A stretch of 64,000 nucleotides of DNA, taken from the NCBI GenBank assembly GCA_016194335.1, contig JACQBR010000021.1:45536-109535 (forward strand). Direction: 5' to 3'. The stretch is from Microcaldota archaeon. GTDB lineage: Archaea; Micrarchaeota; Micrarchaeia; Norongarragalinales; UBA97. Below, in pieces: positions 16,536 through 24,700 of this stretch; the first letter of the stretch is position 1, and each line of letters opens with the position of its first letter. A program made the translations under genes and the position numbers. The notes below the pieces were generated by a model. It saw only the letters and a list, made by a program, of their open reading frames with translations, was not told the origin of the DNA and did no database searches.

Positions 16536-16773
16536 TTTTTTTGTTTTTTTGAACTTCCAACTCCGGCTTCTTTTTGCAGCACGTTATTTTTCTCGAATGC
16601 CCAGCTTCAGGCATTTTTTTATCCCGGCTCGTTGTCTTGCCGCCCATTGTCCCACGGCGCATCGCATACCTTTTCCCCTATTTTCGATTTTTTTCCCAGC
16701 CTTTTTCTTTCTGTTGTCCATGTCATTTTTCCGCTTGCCGTCCCGTTTTTATTCCTCCCCGCGTTTAAGGCTA
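16536..16773. other. T-rich spacer
   Basis: Pyrimidine-rich sequence with many T-runs between the surface gene terminator and the paired-hairpin repeat. Short frames here are low-complexity Phe/Leu/Ser strings and are not supported as genes. Confidence 0.5.
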
Positions 16774-16862
16774 TAGCGGATTGCATAAATAATGAAACAT
16801 TGCCAGCAATCCGCTAGTTGCAAATCGCACTTCTAAAGATCCAGAATTAATGCGATTTGCTA
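16774..16862. repeat. Paired-hairpin repeat, copy 1
   Basis: An 89-bp element with two adjacent stem-loops. Stem A: TAGCGGATTGC (16774-16784) with GCAATCCGCTA (16806-16816). Stem B: GCAAATCGCA (16820-16829) with TGCGATTTGC (16851-16860), whose loop holds a nested TTCT/AGAA pair. The two ends of the element are imperfect inverted repeats of each other (TAGCGGATTGC against TAGCAAATCGC). Copies in the opposite orientation occur at 57387 and 61574. It ends 18 bp before the ATG of the next gene. Confidence 0.85.
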
Positions 16863-16880
16863 TAATCGGGGGATACGCCT

Positions 16881-17447
16881 ATGGAAAATCGTGTTTCAAG
16901 GGGGCAGCTGCTCCCCGCTCTGGCTGAAATCAGGGACACGTTCGCCCGCCGCAACATCCCCGGCCTCAAGGCAGTGGGCGCGTCGCTTGGCGAGAAGGCG
17001 TTCCTTTCCGGCGATTCGGCGCTGGTGGACTGCGCCGCGGTTGCCTACTCCCTCGCGAAGTTTCTCGAGAAGGGCTACATCGTGAAAAGCGCCGGGTGGG
17101 GGAAGTTCGAGTCCAGGGCCCGCAATTCCATCGAGCGGGGGATTAAGGCGGCCGGGGAAGGCGACGATGCGAAGGCCGGCGCGCTGCTTTCCGAATTGGC
17201 CGACGACATCGAGGGAATATCCGCCACCTTGGGAAGGTTCGAGGTCAGCGTGGTTGCCAAGGCGAGGGTGAAGATTGCCGCAGACGTCTACGCACACGGC
17301 GCTTCGCTTGACACGGCGGCCCAGCTCACCCGTGCGGACCGCCGCCTCCTGCAGGACTACGTCGGCTCGACGAGAATGGCGGATTCCTTCGCCCAGTCCA
17401 TGCCGGTGAGAAAACGGCTTGCCGCGGTTGAAAGAATATTCGCCTGA
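16881..17447 (+). CDS. Hypothetical helical protein in a PIN-like cassette
   Basis: A 188-residue, probably all-helical soluble protein of unknown function. The ATG at 16881 follows the paired-hairpin repeat by 18 bp. There is no signal peptide or TM segment. Repeated short helices (LLPALAEIRDTFARR, SLAKFLEKGYIVKSAGW) resemble tetratricopeptide-like packing, but no clear repeat can be drawn. The gene lies 26 nt upstream of a PIN-like gene on the same strand and is likely co-transcribed. A partner or regulator of the PIN-like protein is a reasonable guess from position only. Confidence 0.7.
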   Translation: MENRVSRGQLLPALAEIRDTFARRNIPGLKAVGASLGEKAFLSGDSALVDCAAVAYSLAKFLEKGYIVKSAGWGKFESRARNSIERGIKAAGEGDDAKAGALLSELADDIEGISATLGRFEVSVVAKARVKIAADVYAHGASLDTAAQLTRADRRLLQDYVGSTRMADSFAQSMPVRKRLAAVERIFA

Positions 17448-17473
17448 ACGATTTATGCCGGTGATTTGCAAAA

Positions 17474-18151
17474 ATGCCGCCAATACTTTGCGACTCGTCC
17501 TCCCTCATAAGCCTGAGCATGTCGTGCAACGCGGGGGCAATAGGGTTTTTGCATTCGCAGTCCCCGCGGGTGCGGTTTGCAATCACCCCCAAGGTGATGG
17601 GGGAGATAGTGGAGAGGCCCATCCAGATACGCCGGTTCGAATACTCCGCAATAAGGCTCAACCAACTTGTTGCTGAAAAAAAGTTGGCCGTGCTCAACCC
17701 GCCGGCCCTTGCCAAAACCGCCGCTCAACTCGAGTCCATTGCCAATGACTGCTTCACCGCCGGGAAGATGCCGCTTGCAATCCTCCAGGCGGGCGAGCTT
17801 GAAATCCTCGCGGCCGCGATGCTCTCTGGTAGCAGCGCCGTGGTTGTGGACGAGAAGACCACGCGCCTCCTTTGTGAGAATCCCGGGGCCCTGCGCGAGA
17901 GGCTCTCGCAGGAGTACGAGGCCGGCGTTGGGATGGACGATGCGCTGGTGGGCGAATTCCAGTCAAAGACGCGGGGGATTTCGTTCATCCGCTCGTGCGA
18001 GCTCCTCTGCATCGCTGCGAAAAAGGGGTTTTTCTCAAAATACGGAAAGCTGCAGAACGAGGCGTTCCACTCCGCCCTCTACTCCCTCAAGGCCGCGGGC
18101 TGTTCGCTCACCGACGGGGAGCTGCGCGAATACGAGGCGATACGGGTATAG
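17474..18151 (+). CDS. PIN-like domain protein
   Basis: A 225-residue protein starting MPPILCDSSSLISLSMSCNA; the early Asp followed by Ser-Ser is the usual first acidic position of PIN nucleases. AGELEILAAAML gives a central Glu, VVVDEKTTRLL an Asp-Glu pair and GMDDALVGEF further acids, which together match a divalent-metal nuclease site. PIN proteins cleave RNA as VapC toxins or in rRNA processing. It is longer than a typical VapC (about 130), with an extra C-terminal helical half, and it is not preceded by a small antitoxin but by a 188-residue unknown gene. The function is therefore open; a nuclease fold is likely. Confidence 0.65.
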   Translation: MPPILCDSSSLISLSMSCNAGAIGFLHSQSPRVRFAITPKVMGEIVERPIQIRRFEYSAIRLNQLVAEKKLAVLNPPALAKTAAQLESIANDCFTAGKMPLAILQAGELEILAAAMLSGSSAVVVDEKTTRLLCENPGALRERLSQEYEAGVGMDDALVGEFQSKTRGISFIRSCELLCIAAKKGFFSKYGKLQNEAFHSALYSLKAAGCSLTDGELREYEAIRV

Positions 18152-18602
18152 AAGAAGACGCCGCTTTCCGCCAGCGCTTTCGAGCGAGTCGAAAGGAGCG
18201 AATATTTCCCGTAAACGCTTTTCGAGCGCGTCGAGGAGGCGAAGCCGACGAGCAAGCGAGGAAAAGGGTTTAGCGAGCGAAGAAAGGGCTGAGTGGACCC
18301 GCCGGGATTTTCAAAACATTTTCCGTCCAGCTTTCGAAGCGTGCGCCGCTTTTGGTGAAGCTTTTCAAGCACCGCAGAACGCGAGCATAAGAAAGCGAGA
18401 GCTTCGAGGAGCGCAGAAAAGGTTCATTGAACCCGGTATTTCCAACTTGCGAAGCTGGCGTCTTGCCGACCGACCCCGGGCCCACTTCGCAATTATTGGG
18501 GGATGGAAAGCTAATTAAATCGCGGTGGAGGCTCCCCCTTGCGGGCGGCGGGGCAATCGGGTTTTATTCCCCCGCCGCTTAATCCTGCACGGGAGTTTGG
18601 GA
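18152..18602. other. Repeat-rich spacer without a supported gene
   Basis: Successive degenerate copies of a GC-rich motif of the form CGCTTT(T)CGAGCG...GAGGAGCG appear near 18172, 18214, 18333 and 18400. Long frames exist on both strands but are Arg/Ser/Lys-rich and continue the alternate frame of the PIN-like gene, so none is supported. One block (18214-18270) recurs just inside the second giant gene at 36829. Confidence 0.5.
18214..18270. repeat. Dispersed GC-rich repeat, copy 1
   Basis: Begins AACGCTTTTCGAGCG and ends GCGAGGAAAAGGGTT; both 15-nt ends are identical to the copy at 36829-36884, with CGACGAGC also shared in between. Noncoding here. Confidence 0.6.
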
Positions 18603-19472
18603 ATGACCGGAGTTAGGCACTACAGAAAACACGCGGGCCATCCAGTCACTATTGGCACTGCGGCCGTTGCTGATGGGGTTAGGCACTACGGAAAACACGC
18701 TGGCGCTTCAGGCCCCGAACTTGATGATGTTAGGCACTACAAAAAAACCAGGGTGCGTGCCGGTTCGGATGGGGTTAGGCACTACGGTAAGGCCGGGGCA
18801 CATGCCGATTCAAATGGGGTTAGGCACTACAAGCGGCTGGCGGGTTTTGCGGTTGCGGAGAGTTCCAGTTCGGATGCAGTTAGGCGCTTCAAGCGGGCGT
18901 TGGAAGGGATTCTTTTCAAGCAGGCGGGCGAATCGGCCGCGGGGGACGGGCTGAAGTTCCTCGCGCTTTTCGCGGCCGTTTCCCTCGTTTCCTATTCGCT
19001 CCTTTCGCTAACGGGAAATTTCCTCAACGAGATTGCGGCATATTCCGGCGCCGCCGTGCTTTCGGCTTTTGGCGCGTCCGCCTCCGTGTCCCACCCTCCC
19101 GGCGACGCCTTCCCCCACATTGAAGGGAGTGTTGGCGGGAATGTTTTTGACGCGCAGATAGGCGGCCTCTGTTCAGGCGCGGTGGAGCTTGCGGTTCTTG
19201 CGGGAATCGTTTTGGCATCGCGGGACCGCCCTCTGCGCAAGCGGGCGTGGGGGTTTCTCCTCGGCGCGCTGGTCTTTCTTTTCTTCAACCCCCTGCGCAT
19301 CGCGCTGACGCTCCTCGCCGTTGGCTCGTGGGCGCTGCCCCTCTTGCACGACGTGCTTTTCAGAGTCACGCTGGTCATCGCGATAGTGGCGTATTACGCC
19401 GTCTGGCATGTTTTCCTTAGCAGCCCGCCTTCCTCCAGGGCCTCGCGGCGCGGTGCCTTGGGCAAGGCTTGA
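18603..19472 (+). CDS. Archaeosortase/exosortase-family peptidase with VRHY repeats
   Basis: A 289-residue membrane protein; ATG at 18603. The C-terminal two thirds has about six TM helices and the archaeosortase triad: Cys190 in GGLCSGAVEL, Arg232 in FNPLRIALTL and His249 in LLHDVLFRV. The family is a Cys-dependent transpeptidase that removes C-terminal tripartite signals from surface proteins and transfers them to lipid. The first about 100 residues are unlike the family: six copies of (G/D/A)VR(H/R)(Y/F) spaced 15-22 residues apart in a basic, presumably cytoplasmic, region. It heads a run of plus-strand genes for giant and secreted proteins, the likely clients, though no classical PGF-CTERM motif is seen in them. 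Confidence is high for the fold, low for the substrate. Confidence 0.82.
   Translation: MTGVRHYRKHAGHPVTIGTAAVADGVRHYGKHAGASGPELDDVRHYKKTRVRAGSDGVRHYGKAGAHADSNGVRHYKRLAGFAVAESSSSDAVRRFKRALEGILFKQAGESAAGDGLKFLALFAAVSLVSYSLLSLTGNFLNEIAAYSGAAVLSAFGASASVSHPPGDAFPHIEGSVGGNVFDAQIGGLCSGAVELAVLAGIVLASRDRPLRKRAWGFLLGALVFLFFNPLRIALTLLAVGSWALPLLHDVLFRVTLVIAIVAYYAVWHVFLSSPPSSRASRRGALGKA
18612..18890 (+). repeat. GTTAGGCACTAC in-frame repeats
   Basis: The 12-mer GTTAGGCACTAC occurs without a mismatch at 18612, 18678, 18729, 18774 and 18819, with a sixth variant GTTAGGCGCTTC at 18879. All are in frame and encode VRHY (VRRF in the last). Sequence between copies is unrelated, with a spacing of 45-66 nt, so codon-level identity is striking. 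Confidence 0.9.
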
Positions 19473-19577
19473 GCCGCGCGCCTTTCCTCCAACCATCCGG
19501 CATTGTATCCATTGAGGCGCGGGGGGCTTTCGCCGCTTTTCGCAAATCGTTTTAAGCAGGCCGGGCGTTAGTCTCCT

Positions 19578-21605
19578 GTGGACGCGCAGGCTTTGAGGAA
19601 GAGGGGTTTTGTCGCCGCGCCGCTTATCGGCACGCTGATTTTCCTCGCCGCGGTGCTCTTCGTCGTCCACCTCAACCAGGTCGAGAAGGCCGAGGTTGCC
19701 AGCATCGTTTCGAACTCGTACCATTCGTCAATCACCTCTAGCCTCGAGCAGTACCGCAGCGACATGGGCACTCTTTTTGCCGTGAGCCTCAGCCGCGCGA
19801 TAGAGAAATTCCTCGCAAAAGGCGCGGCGGTTAGCGGCACGAAGTGCAACGCGCCGTGGGACATTTTCAGGATTACCAACAAGCACCGTCCCCAGTCCTT
19901 AGGGGCGTCGGGGGACAACACCCTGGGGTTCGTCCCTCCGGGGCTGGAAAGCGCAACGCTTGGGAAGGGCGCGTATGGGTTCGATTATGACGGCATGAGC
20001 GTTTGCAACCCCGGCTCGGATGGAAAGCCGCGCAATCCTTCCCCGCTCTGCAAGTACAACGGCAACGGCCAGCTGGACTACCGCGAGTTGCGTTACGCCA
20101 AGTGCGTGGGGGTGAGCAGCACCATCCGCGCCGGAATATGCGCTTATAATCCCGAATACGGAATCCCCGCGTGGATAGAAAGTGCAAGCGAGGACGTGAG
20201 CGTTGGCAGTTTCGATTACAAAGTCTCCCCCGCGTCTAAGGAGTTGGCGAGGGATTTTATCGACACCTACAACTGCGAATGGAGCGACGGCAGTTGGCCG
20301 GTTAAGGGAACGATGTTTGAAATTCAGGGGGACATTACCCTGGCTGGCAAGAGCAATGGCGTGCCTCCAGTTTTATCCTGCTTAGGAAAGAGTAGTGACG
20401 GCATTGATTGCGTTGACAGCAATGGGAATAACTGCAACGGACGATCAGGAGGAACGGTGAAGCTCAACACCCAAAAATCGCAATACTGCAACGACCTCGT
20501 GGGCGACTCGCTTTTCGACTGCCGCAACTTTGCGGAGAACCTCGCCGCGCCCATGCGCTGCTGCGAGCAGTATTTCCACGACGAAAGCAACCCCACGAAC
20601 CCCAACAACGGCAAATGCTGTGACGGGACGATCTCCGGGGGCGGGTGCCCCGTTGATTCCACACGCACGCCCGTGAACAAAATCGTTGCCGGCTGCGAGG
20701 GCGGGAGCTTTCTCGTCGGCGTCAACGTGCTGGCAAACGACGACGTTTACAAGCGGCTTCCGCGCGTGCGCGTTAAGGACAAGGCGGGGAACGAAATACA
20801 GGGCGGCGCGATGGGGGAGTCTGATTTCAAGATTCAGGCGAAATACCCCTTCTACAAATACCTCGACGCGGCGTTCCGTTTCTACGCGCCGTTTGCGTAC
20901 GGGACTTCAGGTTCTCCCGACGATTTCTACTACCCGGAAAAGAGCCTGGAGCCTCTTCAGAACACGCAGGGCGTGGTGGAGGGATTGTGCTACGGGAATA
21001 ATTGCAAAGACAGGAGTTCCCAGCGGATTGGAGGGATTCACGGCGACAGGCTCACATTCAAGAAGCCGAACCTTGGAGTCAGCGGCATTCCGGCTCCAGG
21101 TTCCAATCCTGAGAATGCCAAGGTGGCGGCCGCGAAACAGTTTGTCAAAAACTTCTTTTCCCCAACAAGCCTCAACCGCGCCTGCAGAATGTTCCAGCCT
21201 TCAATGTGCAACCCCGCTGCCGGGGCGGCTGGCGCTGGCATGAATGTCTGCGCAATCAAGGTAGTCCCCACCGGAGACAACTTCATTTCACAAAATGAGC
21301 TTGAATCTAATCCCGCATTGAAAGCAATCAAGGAAAACGGCCTGTGCTCATCAGACCCGTCAACATCATCAGCAATATACGCCTCGCTTGAGACCTATCT
21401 TTCCAATCCCAACAATGCAAGAAAAATATTCTCAGGAAACCCGCTGCTCAAGGCCGGAGGAGGGGTTGAGGCGCCTGGAACTTACGCCTTTGCAGACCAG
21501 CTGAGCATCGACCTCCGCTTCGAGGACTCCACCCCCGAAACGCTCGTCGAGCCGGATGCCAACGAGTTCTGCTGGACGCTCTCCCCCGAGCACTTCAACC
21601 CGTAG
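19578..21605 (+). CDS. Cys-rich membrane-anchored secreted protein
   Basis: A 675-residue protein with a GTG start at 19578 (MDAQALRKRGFVAAPLIG). One N-terminal TM helix (about residues 11-32) is followed by an extracytoplasmic region with many Cys (for example CCEQYFHD, GKCCDGTISGGGCPVD, ACRMFQPSMCNP), suggesting several disulphides. The short basic N-terminus plus hydrophobic helix resembles pilin-like signal anchors but lacks a clear class III cleavage motif. No family recognised. It lies between the archaeosortase and the first giant gene, 105 nt and 148 nt away, in the same direction, which argues for a shared role at the cell surface. Confidence 0.75.
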   Translation: MDAQALRKRGFVAAPLIGTLIFLAAVLFVVHLNQVEKAEVASIVSNSYHSSITSSLEQYRSDMGTLFAVSLSRAIEKFLAKGAAVSGTKCNAPWDIFRITNKHRPQSLGASGDNTLGFVPPGLESATLGKGAYGFDYDGMSVCNPGSDGKPRNPSPLCKYNGNGQLDYRELRYAKCVGVSSTIRAGICAYNPEYGIPAWIESASEDVSVGSFDYKVSPASKELARDFIDTYNCEWSDGSWPVKGTMFEIQGDITLAGKSNGVPPVLSCLGKSSDGIDCVDSNGNNCNGRSGGTVKLNTQKSQYCNDLVGDSLFDCRNFAENLAAPMRCCEQYFHDESNPTNPNNGKCCDGTISGGGCPVDSTRTPVNKIVAGCEGGSFLVGVNVLANDDVYKRLPRVRVKDKAGNEIQGGAMGESDFKIQAKYPFYKYLDAAFRFYAPFAYGTSGSPDDFYYPEKSLEPLQNTQGVVEGLCYGNNCKDRSSQRIGGIHGDRLTFKKPNLGVSGIPAPGSNPENAKVAAAKQFVKNFFSPTSLNRACRMFQPSMCNPAAGAAGAGMNVCAIKVVPTGDNFISQNELESNPALKAIKENGLCSSDPSTSSAIYASLETYLSNPNNARKIFSGNPLLKAGGGVEAPGTYAFADQLSIDLRFEDSTPETLVEPDANEFCWTLSPEHFNP

Positions 21606-21753
21606 GCGGGCCGGATGATTTCCCGGAGCTTGAAGCTCATTCTTGATTTCGGTTTATGCTGATTTTGTCCTTGTTTTTTGTTTTGTTTTTTAAAGTTTTT
21701 TTGAACCCACCCCCCGTTTTCCCGCCGAGGCAGGGGGTGCCGTCTCTGCACTA

Positions 21754-24700
21754 ATGGGGTTATTTTTAAACAAGTGCGTTCATAAGCGTTGCATGGCCGG
21801 CAGGGGGGAGTCCGAACCAAGTTTCTGGGAAGGCATCGTTGAGCGTTACAACGGGTTTGTCGACGGGCTTGAGGAGAAGGGATTTCCAGCCCCGCGCGTC
21901 GTCGTGCCCCTGGCCGTCCTGCTCGTGCTGGCCGCAATCGCCTTTTACGCATTGCCTTTCGTTTCCAAAGCCGGGCTGGCGCCGCAACAAACCCAGGATT
22001 TTGTCCTTACAGTGCAGGACGCGGGAGGCGCCCCGGTCCCTTCGGCAACCGTTACTCTTCTGGACCCGAAGGGAAACGCCGCGGGGGAAGGCACGACTTC
22101 AGGCGACGGCACGGTGCTTCTCCAAAAGCTTTCCAAGGACGGGAAGTATTCCATCCACGTGGAGGCCGCCAGCTTCAAGCCGCTGGATGGCGACTTGGAC
22201 GTTTCGCAGGCGGGCGGGGCCAAGACTGTCAATCTCGAGTCGGCAAAGGCGCTTCCAAAGGCCGAGCGCGCGGAGTTCCTCGTCATTGACGATGGGAACA
22301 AGCCCCTCGCTTCCGCGGCGGTGAAAATTTCCTACGGCCAGGGGGACAAGACCACCACCACCGACTCGTTCGGCATTGCAGATTTCGGCCTCGAATCGCT
22401 TCCCGACTCGCTCAACGCGTACGCAAGCAGGCAGGGTTACGAGGACGGGACGATAAACGGCGTGGGCAAGGACGCGCTTTCCAATTCCATAGGCACGCCC
22501 ATACGCATAGTGCTCCGCAGGATATCGCCAGCGCCAAGCGCGGTTGCCAAGGCGGTCCTGCGCATCACCGTCCTAACCCCGACATCGCGGCCTTACGACG
22601 GTGCGCTCGTTTCCGTCTCCGACGCCGCGACGGGCACATCGCTTTTTTCCGGCGTTTCAAACGCCGGTCAGGTGGTTTTTGACAACCTTGATGCTGGAAG
22701 GAAGGTAACGGTTTCCGCTGTTGATACCAACAGGCAGTACGACCCGCAGCAGGTGGATGCCTTCACCCTCTCGGCAGGCGAGAACGGCAAGACGGTGCAG
22801 TTTGCGGCAAAACCCGGCGTCACGGCCGCGCCGTCAACGGCGATTAAGGTAACCGTGAGGGACAAGGCGGGCGCGGCAGTCGATTCCGCAAGCGTGGCGC
22901 TCGTTTCACTTTCGACGAACAGTCCCCTCTCTCAAGCGCTTGCCGACGAGAGCGGCGCTGCGGTTTTTGACGCCGCAGCAGGGCAGTCTTATTACATAAC
23001 CGCATTCAAGGACGGCTACCTCCCTGCGCTGGTTCCCTCGGCGCACGCGGGCGACTCTCTTGAAATCAAGCTCGCCGATGCCACGCCGCAGAATTCAGTC
23101 CTTTCCCGCGTGGAGGTCACGGACGAAAACGGGCCGGTGGCAGGCGCGGCGGTCAACTTCTTCACGCGAGGCGCGGGGAGGGAAGGGTTTCTCCTCGGCG
23201 TGCCTTCCCAGACGACCGGGCCGGACGGCATCGTGATTCAGAGAGTGCCATCGTCGCCCGCAGGTTCCGGAATCAAGATTTTCGCGACCGCGTCCCTCGG
23301 CCCCAAAAGCGGCGCGAGCCCCGCACTTGAGCCCGCGGCGGATTTCACCCTCGGCATAGCCATCAGGGCGCCTCCCGCAATCCTTCGCGTGAATGTGGTT
23401 GAACGCGGGAGCAACAAGAGCGTGGCGGGTGCGTTTGTCACCCTCGTGGCGAATCCCATTGCCGCCGCGCCAGCCGCGCCAAATTCCCAGGGTGCCGCTT
23501 CATCATCCCAGCCTCCAGTCCCGCAGGCCGTTGCCAAGCCTCCCGCTTGTGCCACCGACGCAACCGGCACCTGCGAGCTCACCGTTGACGGCGGAAGGCC
23601 CCTTCGCGTTTCGGTCAGTTCGCCGGCGTATCTCGATACCGAATTCGGCATTGCGCCCATTGCTCCCGGCGCAAAGACGGTTGTGGCGGCTGAATTGTAT
23701 TCCCTCAATTCCCTAAGCGGCGTGGCGGTCGAGTTCAAGGGGTTTTACGACGAGTCGGGCAACAAGGCCGTGGAGCTTGAGAACGCGCGGGAGTATTCCG
23801 CCAAGTTCTCCCTTAGCGCCAAGGCCAACTCCCAATTTGCCGGAATGTATTTGCGCGTGGGCCGCGCCGCAACTTCCGCCGACGACTTTGCGCAAATCAC
23901 CTCCGTCGACGGGGGCGGCGCGCCTCTGCTGCTCAACGGGAATGCGATTGCGCAGGGGCCGGGGTGCGACCCGGTCTCGAACACTTCCACGCAGGACGGG
24001 ATGCTTTCCGCAAAGTGGGCCGAAGCCGCTTTTCTTAACGGCCTTTCCGGAACGCGCGAGATTTCGTTCAAGATTTTCGTGAAGGAAAACGCAAAGCCGG
24101 GCGACAAGCTCGAGCTTGATTACCGCGCGTGGGGCCTCAATGGCAAAACGCCGTTGTTCTCCCCGCTTGACGGTGCGCTTGCCGCCTCGATTGCAACCAA
24201 AATCGCCAACGGCGGCAATGTCGTGCGCGAGGACTTCTGCCCCGCCAAGACCTCCTCCGTCCTAACGCCCGTGACGCAGGACACGCTTTCCTGCCTTCCC
24301 AACGGCGTGTGCGTGCGCTTTGCCTTCGCCGACCCCGCAACGGGCGCGAGGGGCAGGAACGGATTTCCAATCGGGCTTCTCAAGGACGTGAACCTCGAAT
24401 ACACAATAATTTCCAAACAGGGGCTGGACTACGCAGGGCTGGCAAGTGCATTCGTGCAGGTGACTGGCGTTGAGCAGAACAGCGTCCAACTTAAGGAACA
24501 AAAAACAATCTCATTCAAATCAGAATCACAAAATCCGCTTTTTGAAAACCAGCAGCTAAAAACCATTTCATTCCAGCCCGTAAATTCCCTTGCGCCAAAG
24601 GTTCTCCTACAGGCTGCCGCTCCAATTTCTCAGCCCTCAATTCCTTCCGCGCAGAAAATCCTGCTGCAATCTGCCGCTTCCTCCGCGCAGCCCGCGCCGC

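Noticed and set aside
17667..18518. 283-codon plus-strand frame overlapping the PIN-like gene
   Set aside because: Arg/Ser/Pro-rich alternate frame; the PIN-like frame has coherent motifs and ends at 18151.
18612..18890. CRISPR-like regular repeats
   Set aside because: Units of 12 bp, in frame within an archaeosortase gene, spacing multiples of three and spacers coding; not a CRISPR.
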